Origin: an uncultured Verrucomicrobiota bacterium
GTDB lineage: Bacteria; Verrucomicrobiota; Kiritimatiellia; RFP12; UBA1067
Assembly: GCA_946631345.1 (NCBI GenBank)
Contig: CAMPAA010000147.1
Span: 1 to 7,920 of the forward strand
Direction of reading: 5' to 3'
DNA: 7,920 nt
The position numbers and the translations under genes were made by a program. Every line of letters starts with the position of its first letter. Positions within the stretch are counted from its first letter, which is position 1. Positions 1 to 7,375 of the stretch are shown in pieces. A model generated the notes under the pieces. That model saw nothing but the letters and a program-made list of their open reading frames with translations. It was not told the origin of the DNA and did not search any database.

Positions 1-132
1 GTCCAGACACGGAAAAGGTTTTGTCCACAGGCGGAATCCGTTTGTCCACAGGCGGACTTCGGGGCGTCCACACGGCAGACCGCGCTTTGATGGGCGGCGG
101 AACGGATTTGTCCACACGGGCGAAACGCCGCC
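1..132. repeat. Degenerate ~22-bp direct repeat array carrying TTGTCCACA boxes
   Basis: The core GTCCACA or a close variant begins at positions 1 (GTCCAGA), 23, 44, 66 and 110. Steps are 22, 21, 22 and 44 bases, so one unit (about 89-109) has lost its core but keeps the following GGCGG-type tail and the TTT at its end. The longer box TTGTCCACA is exact at 21-29, 42-50 and 108-116, and GCGTCCACA lies at 64-72. All copies point the same way. The second and third units share TTTGTCCACAGGCGGA. TTGTCCACA matches the DnaA-box form known from actinobacteria and differs by one base from the E. coli consensus TTATCCACA. The ~22-base step is about two helical turns, so the boxes would face the same side of the helix. 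The array may continue beyond the left edge. The repeat is seen directly; the DnaA reading is inference. Confidence 0.75.
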
Positions 133-266
133 GCCTCAGCGTCCCTTGCACGCCGCCGCACAGCCGTCCATTCCGCTCCGCCGCGAATGCATAACGCGTT
201 TTATGGCGATTCCGCAATATGATATGTAAAACGGGTGGAGGCGGGCAATTATTTGCAACTACCCCA
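133..266. other. Intergenic stretch with no recognised gene
   Basis: The left half is rich in CCGCCG-type runs. GGCGGCGG at 93-100 and CCGCCGCC at 128-135 could pair around the last TTGTCCACA box, but the GC-rich composition makes this weak. About 187-235 is noticeably richer in A/T than the surroundings, and 241-260 also holds an A/T-rich patch. I see no tRNA, small RNA or convincing ORF here. The reading frame of the downstream gene stays open back to an ATG at 219, but that stretch lies upstream of the better promoter and ribosome-binding site and does not look like protein of the downstream family. Confidence 0.5.
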
Positions 267-295
267 TTGACGCGAGAGGTGGCTTATGCTACCAT
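267..295 (+). promoter_or_regulatory. Candidate sigma-70-type promoter for operon A
   Basis: TTGACG at 267-272 is one mismatch from the -35 consensus. A spacer of 17 bases separates it from TACCAT at 290-295, a 4-of-6 match to TATAAT. Transcription would start near 302, giving a leader of roughly 58 bases before the ATG at 360. This position supports the start at 360 over the upstream in-frame ATG at 219. The prediction rests only on sequence matches. Confidence 0.45.
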
Positions 296-309
296 TCGCG
301 CCGTTTTCA

Positions 310-322
310 GGACATGGTGTCC
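310..322. promoter_or_regulatory. Small perfect palindrome in the operon A leader
   Basis: GGACA at 310-314 and TGTCC at 318-322 form a perfect 5-base inverted repeat around TGG. It lies about 8-20 bases downstream of the predicted transcription start, a position where an operator or a small RNA hairpin could act. The arms are short and no regulator is encoded in the window, so the role is speculative. Confidence 0.2.
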
Positions 323-344
323 AGAAACGCTATGGGATCGTAGT

Positions 345-350
345 GAAGGG
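345..350 (+). promoter_or_regulatory. Ribosome-binding site that fixes the start of the 890-residue protein
   Basis: GAAGGG lies 9 bases before the ATG at 360. That ATG begins a typical signal peptide, whereas the alternative ATG at 219 would put 47 non-signal-like residues in front of it. Confidence 0.7.
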
Positions 351-359
351 AAATCAGTT

Positions 360-3032
360 ATGACAACGATACACCTCAGATACCTTGGTGCGGCGATTGC
401 ATTTGCTGTAACGGTACAGATGCAGGCGGCAAACCTCAAGTTCCTGCCGGGCAAGACAAACTGGGCTGATCCCGCCAGTTATTCCACCGATATCTGGCAC
501 GACAACAAACCCGCGACCGCGCTTCCTGGGGCGAATGACGTGGTCTATGTGATGGGGCAAGACCAAATTACCGTGGATGCCTCCGATGCCGCATCGTGGG
601 CGGCTATCAACGGCATCGGCCGCATCTCATTCTGGAGTGATGGCGCCTTCATCGTGAACGTGCCGAGCGGAAGCGTCAATCTCTCCACGCCAGTGTGCTT
701 TTCCACATACAACCGGGAAATCAACCGCCATCGCGGATGGCTCGTCAAGACGGGAGCGGGCGAACTCCATCTCACCGGCACAGGCAACTGGTGCTACGAG
801 GTCAAGATTGTCGCAAGAGCGGGCGACCTGTACCTGCAGCAGGACATAACGAGCGAGAACGTGTACTACTCCACGCTTGCGGTATCGAACAACGCGACGA
901 TTCACATGCCCACTTGGTCGGCAAACGCCCCGAAAGTCGGCTGGTGCCACTTCGGCGGCTTTGACGGCGACGGCACGATTGCGGCCTCCAAGAGCATCAC
1001 CTGCTACGCAGAGGGCAACGTGCCAACGGTCTTCGCCGGTACGCTATCCGAAAACATCGGTGTGTTCTGGGGATCGCCGCAGACGCTGCTCACGGACCAT
1101 GCCAGAAGCAGCGTGACGCTCGTGGCCTACGACTACGAAACCTGGAACGCGACCAACGACTCGTACCTTGCCGTGACGCACATCGGCGTGCCGAACGAAC
1201 CGTCGCCCCTCGGCACGAACGAAGTCATCAACATAGGCTTGAACGGCGGCGGTGGCGGGCTTCGCTACCTCGGCTCTGGCGAAACGGTGCGCAAGACGAT
1301 TTCCGTAAATCATTCGAAGCTTTCGCCGGCGGTCATAGACGGCGGGCCAAACGGAGGTCTCGTCTGGAACGGAACGCTGAAACACAACGCTTTCGTACCG
1401 CAGATGCACCGCGTCGAGTTCCGCGGCGAGAACGCCAGCCCCTGCACGTTCGGCGGCGCAATTACCACTGGCTCGAATGGCGGCACGAATTACTCCTTCT
1501 ATGTGACGAAGACGGGTACCGGAACCTGGCGCTTCACGGATAACGCCTCGCGCGACTGGCGCGGAGGCCTCGCCGTGGAGAACGGCACGTTGCAGTTCGA
1601 CTCGCTCGATGATGTAGGCTATCTGAGCGCGTTAGGTTACGCTACGATGCTCTACACGCGCGCCACGACGCTGCTCGATCCAGATACGGCCACGCCATAC
1701 GCTTTCGCGCTCGGCGATCCAGAAGGCGCCGGGGAGCCGGTGTTCGAATATACGGGATCCGGCACGTCGCGCGCCGCGACACGCCAGACCGTGCTCAAGG
1801 GCGATGCCCACATCCGCAACAATACGTCTTCGGCGTTCCGTCTGCACGGCATCTCCGCCTTCGATGCCGGCGAGAAGGTGCTCACGCTAGATGGTTCTGG
1901 CGCGGGCGGCAACGACATCTTCGACATCACGGACGGCGAAGGCAAGGTGTCGGTCGTGAAAGACGGTGCGGGTACTTGGTTCCTTGGCGGAACGAACAGC
2001 TTTTCCGGCTCGCTTTCGGTGAAGGCCGGCACGCTCTATGTTCGTGACCCGGCTAAGTACACGTTCTACCGCTGGAACATCATGCAGACGTTCAATCCGT
2101 TCTATATCGCCCGTAGCCGCGCGTTCGGGCTGTTCGACAAGGACGGCCGCCGGCTCAACGCCAACATGAAAGAAGGTGGTCGCCGTGGCGTTCTTGCACC
2201 CGGCGAGGCCGGTTACGATCACGACCGCTGGTTTGCCCACGAAGGCGACAACACGGGGCTCGCCAACCTCTTCTGCGATACCTGCTCCTACTGGGGAACG
2301 TACGGCAAGGTGGGCAAAACCGAGGGCACGACGACTGTCGTGGCGACGGAAGGAAACACGAATACCTGGATAGTCGTTCAGATGCGCTTGCCGAATGGTT
2401 GCGCGGATGTCGCCACCTACGATTTCGCCGTTCTCGGGAAAAAGGATGCTTGGTGCAAGGCGTCTATCGGAATCTGGTCAGTCGAAGCTTCCGTCGATGG
2501 TGTCTCGTGGGACGAAGTCATACCCCGGCAGACGAATCCCGGGCTTGACGAGGAGTGGTACTACCGCTGGGTCTCTGACAGAACTTCCCTTTGCACGAAC
2601 GGCACTGACACATCCGTCCACACGACCGGCATGGCGATCGCGGGCCGGAAGACAACGGGGATCGCCCCATCGCTCAACAACGTATCCGCCGTTTCCGTGT
2701 CGCCGGGCGCGGTGCTCACGACGGACGCCGGCAGCGGCCTTGCGATCTCCGCGCTGTCCATCCCTGCATCCGACGCCGATGCCGCCGTGCCGGGCGTGAT
2801 AAGCAACTTCACGCTATCCGCCTCCGGCATGATCGCCGTCACTGGGCTTGAGGCATCGTCGCCGAGAGACTTCGCGCTCAAAGTGGATGTCTCCGGCTGC
2901 GCCAACGCCTCCGCGATAGAGGGGTGGCGCGTTTCGCTCGATGGTGGCGCGGCAGGAAAGTACCGTCACGTGGTCCTGTCTGATGGCACGGTGCGGGTGT
3001 TCCGTCCTGGCATGATGTTCACCATCAGGTAG
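360..3032 (+). CDS. Secreted protein with autotransporter-type beta-strand repeats and a discoidin-like segment
   Basis: An 890-residue exported protein, probably extracellular or surface-associated. Residues 1-23 form a signal peptide (n-region with His and Arg, hydrophobic core, likely cleavage at MQA|ANL). Three segments match the autotransporter-associated beta-strand repeat pattern of KTGxGxW/L, a short loop, then xGTL: about 128-159, 381-413 and 532-561. These usually build a right-handed beta-helix stalk. Residues about 565-745 look like an F5/8-type C (discoidin) domain, with the typical WSVEASVDGVSWDEV at 706-720; such domains often bind sugars. The tail (about 770-890) is beta-rich and ends PGMMFTIR. 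I see no translocator barrel, PEP-CTERM or LPXTG signal, so how it is anchored is unclear. The start at 360 is chosen over the longer frame from 219 because of the signal peptide and the ribosome-binding site. The gene is 14 bases upstream of a GH123-like gene and probably cotranscribed with it. A structural or binding role is inferred; no catalytic motif is visible. Confidence 0.85.
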   Translation: MTTIHLRYLGAAIAFAVTVQMQAANLKFLPGKTNWADPASYSTDIWHDNKPATALPGANDVVYVMGQDQITVDASDAASWAAINGIGRISFWSDGAFIVNVPSGSVNLSTPVCFSTYNREINRHRGWLVKTGAGELHLTGTGNWCYEVKIVARAGDLYLQQDITSENVYYSTLAVSNNATIHMPTWSANAPKVGWCHFGGFDGDGTIAASKSITCYAEGNVPTVFAGTLSENIGVFWGSPQTLLTDHARSSVTLVAYDYETWNATNDSYLAVTHIGVPNEPSPLGTNEVINIGLNGGGGGLRYLGSGETVRKTISVNHSKLSPAVIDGGPNGGLVWNGTLKHNAFVPQMHRVEFRGENASPCTFGGAITTGSNGGTNYSFYVTKTGTGTWRFTDNASRDWRGGLAVENGTLQFDSLDDVGYLSALGYATMLYTRATTLLDPDTATPYAFALGDPEGAGEPVFEYTGSGTSRAATRQTVLKGDAHIRNNTSSAFRLHGISAFDAGEKVLTLDGSGAGGNDIFDITDGEGKVSVVKDGAGTWFLGGTNSFSGSLSVKAGTLYVRDPAKYTFYRWNIMQTFNPFYIARSRAFGLFDKDGRRLNANMKEGGRRGVLAPGEAGYDHDRWFAHEGDNTGLANLFCDTCSYWGTYGKVGKTEGTTTVVATEGNTNTWIVVQMRLPNGCADVATYDFAVLGKKDAWCKASIGIWSVEASVDGVSWDEVIPRQTNPGLDEEWYYRWVSDRTSLCTNGTDTSVHTTGMAIAGRKTTGIAPSLNNVSAVSVSPGAVLTTDAGSGLAISALSIPASDADAAVPGVISNFTLSASGMIAVTGLEASSPRDFALKVDVSGCANASAIEGWRVSLDGGAAGKYRHVVLSDGTVRVFRPGMMFTIR

Positions 3033-3046
3033 AAGGGGTTCTTGCC

Positions 3047-5578
3047 ATGACGATCCTCCCTGTCGCTTTGCTGTTCGCCGCAACGCTGGCGATTCCCGCA
3101 CCCTACGAAGTGACCGGGCTTGGCACGAACGCCAACATGCGCGAGGTGAAGTCAATCAAGGTTGCGCCCGGCAGCCTCTACGCGCTTGAGGGCGTGGCGA
3201 AGTACGGCGGAAAGGGCGGTGCGGTGCGTTGCGGAACTGGCACCATGTTCTTTGCGTTCGACGTGGCGAACGGCTCATGTCGGTTCTCCAGGCTGGCGCG
3301 AGTGGGTGACAGCGGACTTCTTAAGGTGACGCTCGGTCACTGGCATGCGGAAGGCTTGGTGCGCTTCGAGGATCTGCGGGTGCGCAAGCTGAAGCGCGAA
3401 TACGCGGCTTGCGGCGGCGGCATCACGCTCGGCTACGGCGAGCGCACCGACGGACATCGCTACCATTTCGGATATTCGGTGCTGGGGCCTGCGTCAAACG
3501 ACGCGCGGCCTCTCGCCGGCTTCGACCGCGCCTTCGGGCAGAACGGACTTTTCACGATTTACCGCGATGGGCATGCGACATTCCGCCATGAGCTCGGCGG
3601 AAGGCGGTTCACGCGTGCCGAGATTAAGGTGAACGGTGCCAACATGCAGGCGAAGTCGCGGGCCGTGATCGAGGTCTCGGCGGACGGCGCGACATGGCGT
3701 AAGATCGGCGTAGCCATGAGCAATTCGCTCTATCGGGCGCAGATCCCCGGCGACATGCTCCCCGCGTCCGTTCTGCATTCGCGGATCCGGTCGGAGGGGG
3801 CCATGTGCAACTTCTCGAGCATTGCGTTCGACGCCGAGTTCGACGGCCCCCCGTCTTTCGCATTTGGCTCCACGGTGTTCAAGGACGTGGAGACTGGCGC
3901 GGTCGTTGCCGAGGCCAAGCCGTGGCCGTATCTTTCGGAAATCACTGGTGCGCGCCTGCCAGGCGGCGGCGCGGTGGTCGCCTGGGGCGAACGGCCCGAG
4001 CGCAAGGTGTTCCAGGGGCGGCCGCTGCCGGCGGCAAAGGCGGATGCGCTCTCGTTCGCGCTTGCCGGAAACGAGGCTGAGGCCATGCAGCTCGTGATCA
4101 CGCCGTCGGTGGATATCGAGCGCCTTCGGATCGAGGGCAAGGTCGAGGGGCTTGAGGTGAACGTGAAGCGCGTCGGGTACGTGTTTGTGGATGTTCTTTC
4201 CGACGGGATGGGCGCGCGCGGATGGTGGCCGGATCCGCTTCTGCCGCAATGTTCTGGCGGCGTGAACGTGCGGGCACGCGCGAACCAGCCGTTCTGGGTG
4301 AAGGTGCGTGCCGCGAAAGGCGTTGCGCGCGGCATCCGCCATGGCGCGCTCACCGTATGCTACCGCCGCCGTGGCGCTGGCAAGGACGAGCAGTTCACGG
4401 TGCCGGTGAAGGTGCGGGTGTTTGGCTTCTCCCTCCCGGATACGCCGGCCTGCGAAAGCGCGTTCGGCTTGAACTGGCTGCGGGTGTTCGAATACCATCG
4501 CGTTACGAACCGGGAGGATCGCATCGCGGTCGCCGACCGCTACCGCGAGCTTTTCGGCGAACATCGCCTCTCGCCGTACATGGCTCTGCCGATGGGCGTC
4601 TCAACGGGCGGTGGCGAACGATGGCACGACCGCGGCAACCCGGACAAGGTGCGCGTGGATTTCGACTGGACGCCGGTGGATGCCGAGTTGGAGCGCGTGC
4701 TCCGCAACTGGCACTTCGCCTCGCTCAAGGTGTGGGTGCATGGCCTGGGCTTCGGCGACCTCACGGGCTTCAGCCAGCGCAAGATCATGGGCTATACGCA
4801 GGCATCTCCGCAATACGAACGGCTCGTAAAGTCCTACGCGCGCCAGATTCAAGACCATTACGAGGAGAAGGGCTGGCTCAGCAAGGCGTATGCCTATGTC
4901 TATGACGAGCCGCTCAAGCCGCACTATCCGTACCTGATGGAGTCCTGCCGCATCTTGAAGGCGGCAGCCCCGAAGATCCGCCGCATGGTGACGATCGGTC
5001 CCAAGAAGGAGCTGCTCGGCGGGCCGAACCTCTGGTGCCCGATCACGGCGCACTACGCGCCCGACGACGAAGCATGGAAGGCGGCTCGCGCGGCCGGCGA
5101 CCAGTTCTGGTGGTACATCACGTTCTCGTCGCGCGAACCGCTCGTGAACGAGCATATCGAACATTCCGGCATCGACTCCCGCCTGTGGCTGTGGCAGACG
5201 TGGGGTGAGCACTTCACCGGCATACTGATGTGGGAAACGGCGGCCTGGAAGGGGAATCCGTTCACCTGCGAAACGCCGCGCAACGAAAAGGGCATCGTCC
5301 ATTCGTCTGCGGAGGGGTTCTACATCTATCCGCCTCTTGAATGCTTCTCGACCGACGGCAAGGTTATGGCGCCGCCCGTCGACTCCATCCGCTTTGACCT
5401 CCTCCGCGAAGGGATTGAGGATTACGACTACTTCGCGCTTCTGCGCAAGGCCGATCCCGCTTCACCGCTGCTGAATGTGCCGGATGCGGTGTACCGTTCT
5501 ATCCGTGAGTATTCCACCGATCCGTCGCACATGATGCGCCATCGGCTGGCCATCGCGGAATGGCTCGAATCTCGCTGA
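3047..5578 (+). CDS. Exported GH123 / DUF4091-type glycoside hydrolase
   Basis: An 843-residue protein whose C-terminal half matches the GH123 catalytic family (formerly DUF4091). Characterised GH123 enzymes remove beta-linked N-acetylgalactosamine by a substrate-assisted mechanism that uses an Asp-Glu pair. The pair is visible as D620-E621 in AYVYDEP. Other hallmarks are the aromatic stretch FWWYITF (687-693), GILMWETAAW (725-734) and the family's closing helix RFDLLREGIEDYDYFALL (782-799). Residues about 335-460 look like the beta-sandwich domain that precedes the barrel in this family, starting at NEAEAMQLVITP. About 25-265 is a further beta-rich region with a discoidin-like VIEVSADGATWRKI at 207-220, which makes the protein long for GH123. 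The N-terminus is hydrophobic with likely cleavage near residue 18, but it lacks the usual Lys or Arg. The start follows AAGGGG (3033-3038) by 8 bases and no in-frame alternative lies just upstream. The actual substrate may differ from GalNAc, since many DUF4091 proteins are uncharacterised. Confidence 0.88.
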   Translation: MTILPVALLFAATLAIPAPYEVTGLGTNANMREVKSIKVAPGSLYALEGVAKYGGKGGAVRCGTGTMFFAFDVANGSCRFSRLARVGDSGLLKVTLGHWHAEGLVRFEDLRVRKLKREYAACGGGITLGYGERTDGHRYHFGYSVLGPASNDARPLAGFDRAFGQNGLFTIYRDGHATFRHELGGRRFTRAEIKVNGANMQAKSRAVIEVSADGATWRKIGVAMSNSLYRAQIPGDMLPASVLHSRIRSEGAMCNFSSIAFDAEFDGPPSFAFGSTVFKDVETGAVVAEAKPWPYLSEITGARLPGGGAVVAWGERPERKVFQGRPLPAAKADALSFALAGNEAEAMQLVITPSVDIERLRIEGKVEGLEVNVKRVGYVFVDVLSDGMGARGWWPDPLLPQCSGGVNVRARANQPFWVKVRAAKGVARGIRHGALTVCYRRRGAGKDEQFTVPVKVRVFGFSLPDTPACESAFGLNWLRVFEYHRVTNREDRIAVADRYRELFGEHRLSPYMALPMGVSTGGGERWHDRGNPDKVRVDFDWTPVDAELERVLRNWHFASLKVWVHGLGFGDLTGFSQRKIMGYTQASPQYERLVKSYARQIQDHYEEKGWLSKAYAYVYDEPLKPHYPYLMESCRILKAAAPKIRRMVTIGPKKELLGGPNLWCPITAHYAPDDEAWKAARAAGDQFWWYITFSSREPLVNEHIEHSGIDSRLWLWQTWGEHFTGILMWETAAWKGNPFTCETPRNEKGIVHSSAEGFYIYPPLECFSTDGKVMAPPVDSIRFDLLREGIEDYDYFALLRKADPASPLLNVPDAVYRSIREYSTDPSHMMRHRLAIAEWLESR

Positions 5579-5612
5579 ACGCGGTTCGGACCATGGGGCG
5601 GGGCTCCTCACC

Positions 5613-5663
5613 AAAAGAAAACTTAATAAAACCTTGACAAAAAAAAAACGACTATGATATATT
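5613..5663 (+). promoter_or_regulatory. Strong sigma-70-type promoter with A/T-rich upstream element, for operon B
   Basis: TTGACA at 5634-5639 is a perfect -35 box. A spacer of 18 bases, beginning with a run of A, leads to TATATT at 5658-5663. TATGAT at 5653-5658 is also close to consensus but leaves only 13 bases of spacing. The 20 bases before the -35 box (5613-5632) are almost all A/T, like an UP element, in an otherwise GC-rich window. Transcription would start near 5670, about 29 bases before the GTG start at 5699. It marks the second gene group as its own transcription unit. Confidence 0.75.
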
Positions 5664-5698
5664 GCCCACGTTTTTCATTTGAGAGAAAGTAGGCAAAC

Positions 5699-7093
5699 GT
5701 GAAAAGAGATGGATTGGGCATATGCCGTGCGGCGTGCATCTGTTCGCTGCATATGGCGATTGCGGCTATGGCTGCGGCGCGAGGCGAGTGCGCTGCTGGC
5801 GAGACGTACCCTATGATGTGCTGGACGTACATGCGCTTCGAGGAGCAGACGCGTCCAGCCGAACAGATAGTGAAGGACTGGAAGGAGCTTGGCATAACGC
5901 ATCCGCTCATGCCTGTTACAAGCGGCTCCACCGACAAGGCGGCGGTGCGTCACATGCTCGATCTCTGCCATGGCGCAGGCCTGCATGCCATCATGTGCGA
6001 GGAGCGGCTGTACGTGCCGGCCATCAGGCGGCTGCAGAAGACCGGTGACGAGGCGGCGTACAGAAAAGGCGTGCGCGAATCTCTCTCCGACTGGGGCGGG
6101 CATCCGGCTTGCGCCGGCTTCTTCCTGTGGGACGAGCCGGATTCCAACGATGTGGCCGTCCTTACTTTCGCAGCGCGCATATGCAAGGAAGAGGATTCAT
6201 CGAAGTTCTGGTACGTGAACCTCCTTCCGTGGTACGACTGGATAGGTCCGCGCATCGGCAACCCGAACTATGCGGACTACCTCGACAAGTTCGCCGCGGC
6301 GGCGACTCTCGATTCGCTCGGCTACGACTTCTACGAGCAGCAGAACGAACTGACCGGGCGCGACAAGGGCACAGACCTGTACTTCACCAACCTGAGGCAG
6401 TGGATGGAGCTTTCGCTGAGGCGGCCGGGATTCAGCTTCAACGTGACGCAGCTCTGCGTGAGCCTGTACAACTACCGTATCAGCTCCCAGGACGATTTCC
6501 GGTGGCAGATATCCACGGCGGCGGCGATGGGCGCGAAGGGGTTGAACTGGTTCTATCCGGACATGTCGTCCGCCGTGCAGAGCTGTGCGCAGAACTACCG
6601 CGAAGCGCCGATCACAATGTTCGGGGAGCGCTCGCACACGTACGGGTGGATGTCCACGGAGATACGGCTCTTCCAGCGCCAGTACGGCAGCGAGTTCATG
6701 CGCCTCAAGATAGAGTCTGCGGCCATGACGTCGAAGCCGCGCGGCGGCGTGAAGCAGTTCACCGGCGACGCCGACGTGGTCAAGATCGAATCGCCGGATC
6801 CCGTGCTGGTCTCGTTCTTCCGCGACGCCGAAGGCGTGAGGTACATGGCGGCGGTGAACCTTTCGCGCGACGTCAGCCGCCACGTGCTCTTCACCTTTGC
6901 GCCCGGCGTTACTCCGCACCAGCGCCTGTTCACGCGCAAGTACAAGAGGCTTTCGACAAACGCCGATCCCGTAGCGGAGCGTGAGGCCGGCGGGCGCGCG
7001 CCGCACCGGGCCGGGCGATTCCTCGCGCCAGGGCAGCTTCTTCTCGTGAAACTCGAAAAGGACAACGACAAAAAGGAGGGATCGAAGCAATGA
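5699..7093 (+). CDS. Exported TIM-barrel glycosidase-like protein, family not assigned
   Basis: A 464-residue protein with a GTG start. The N-terminus (MKRDG, then a hydrophobic stretch to about residue 28) looks like a signal peptide; C31 is not in a proper lipobox. The body has the rhythm of a glycosidase (beta/alpha) barrel: an early ELGITHPLMPV strand (63-73), GFFLWDEPDSN (140-150) with a D145-E146 pair at the end of a strand where acid catalysts commonly sit, YVNLLPWYDW (172-181), LDSLGYDFYE (204-213) with a possible second acid E213, and GAKGLNWFYPDM (278-289). Residues about 365-450 look like the small C-terminal beta-sandwich seen in many glycosidases. I cannot name a CAZy family. A purine-rich AAAGTAGG precedes the GTG by 5 bases, and the promoter lies just upstream. 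A later ATG at 5753 would cut off the charged part of the signal peptide. The end overlaps the next gene by ATGA. Hydrolysis of a glycan outside the cytoplasm is inferred from fold and context. Confidence 0.75.
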   Translation: MKRDGLGICRAACICSLHMAIAAMAAARGECAAGETYPMMCWTYMRFEEQTRPAEQIVKDWKELGITHPLMPVTSGSTDKAAVRHMLDLCHGAGLHAIMCEERLYVPAIRRLQKTGDEAAYRKGVRESLSDWGGHPACAGFFLWDEPDSNDVAVLTFAARICKEEDSSKFWYVNLLPWYDWIGPRIGNPNYADYLDKFAAAATLDSLGYDFYEQQNELTGRDKGTDLYFTNLRQWMELSLRRPGFSFNVTQLCVSLYNYRISSQDDFRWQISTAAAMGAKGLNWFYPDMSSAVQSCAQNYREAPITMFGERSHTYGWMSTEIRLFQRQYGSEFMRLKIESAAMTSKPRGGVKQFTGDADVVKIESPDPVLVSFFRDAEGVRYMAAVNLSRDVSRHVLFTFAPGVTPHQRLFTRKYKRLSTNADPVAEREAGGRAPHRAGRFLAPGQLLLVKLEKDNDKKEGSKQ

Positions 7094-7350
7094 AGACAAT
7101 TCCAGCATTGGCGTGCGCGGCCTTGATGGCGGCGCCGTTTCCGCTCTCGGCGGCAGATACCGGCTGCATCGTGGCGGACAATTCGACTGACGTGCGCTAT
7201 CCGGCGTACGCGACGCTGCCCGGCCCGGTCGTCGGCGCGGCATCCGTGCCGTCACCGGTCGCGGTCGATCTGCGCGGCGGCACTTACTTCTCGATATTCC
7301 CGTTCGTGTTCAACCTCGGGCTCCCGGGGTTCTCGCTCTCGATAAAATAG
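7090..7350 (+). CDS. Small secreted protein of unknown function
   Basis: An 86-residue protein I do not recognise. Residues 1-22 form a clear signal peptide (K2, hydrophobic core, likely cleavage at SAA|DTG), leaving a mature chain of about 64 residues with one cysteine (C26). The mature part is rich in Pro, Gly, Val and Ala and finishes with an aromatic, hydrophobic segment (GGTYFSIFPFVFNLGLPG) followed by FSLSIK. The start codon overlaps the stop of the upstream gene as ATGA, and a strong AGGAGG at 7074-7079 sits 10 bases before it, so translation is almost certainly real. It could be a small structural or ligand-binding protein, a partner of one of its neighbours, or the shortened remnant of a larger secreted protein. 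The tail resembles that of the 890-residue protein. Confidence 0.7.
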   Translation: MKTIPALACAALMAAPFPLSAADTGCIVADNSTDVRYPAYATLPGPVVGAASVPSPVAVDLRGGTYFSIFPFVFNLGLPGFSLSIK

Positions 7351-7375
7351 GCAACCAATGGAAAGGACATCAAGA

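Noticed and set aside
1..132. CRISPR array
   Set aside because: The repeat unit is about 22 bases including its variable part, so there is no room for spacers, and no cas gene is present.
93..135. Hairpin between GGCGGCGG and CCGCCGCC
   Set aside because: Such pairings arise easily in GC-rich repeats, and the loop of 27 bases makes a functional hairpin doubtful.
219..359. N-terminal extension of the first long frame from an ATG at 219
   Set aside because: The extra 47 residues are not signal-like, would hide a good signal peptide, overlap the candidate promoter, and lack a convincing ribosome-binding site. The start at 360 has both a signal peptide and GAAGGG.
3494..4564. Long antisense frame of 356 codons
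   Set aside because: It lies wholly inside the GH123-like gene. Its translation is rich in Arg, His, Ala and Pro, as expected from the complement of a GC-rich gene, and shows no domain.
5575..5589. Terminator hairpin after the GH123-like gene (CTGAAC-GCG-GTTCGG)
   Set aside because: The stem is only six pairs including a G-T pair, overlaps the stop codon, and is not followed by a T run, so it does not qualify as an intrinsic terminator.
6109..6984. Second + strand frame of 291 codons inside the TIM-barrel gene
   Set aside because: The Arg/Ala-rich translation is an out-of-frame reading of a gene with clear protein features in the main frame.
6197..7255. Long antisense frame of 352 codons
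   Set aside because: It is the complement of the TIM-barrel gene and the start of the small secreted gene, with low-complexity Arg/Ala/Val composition and no recognisable motif.
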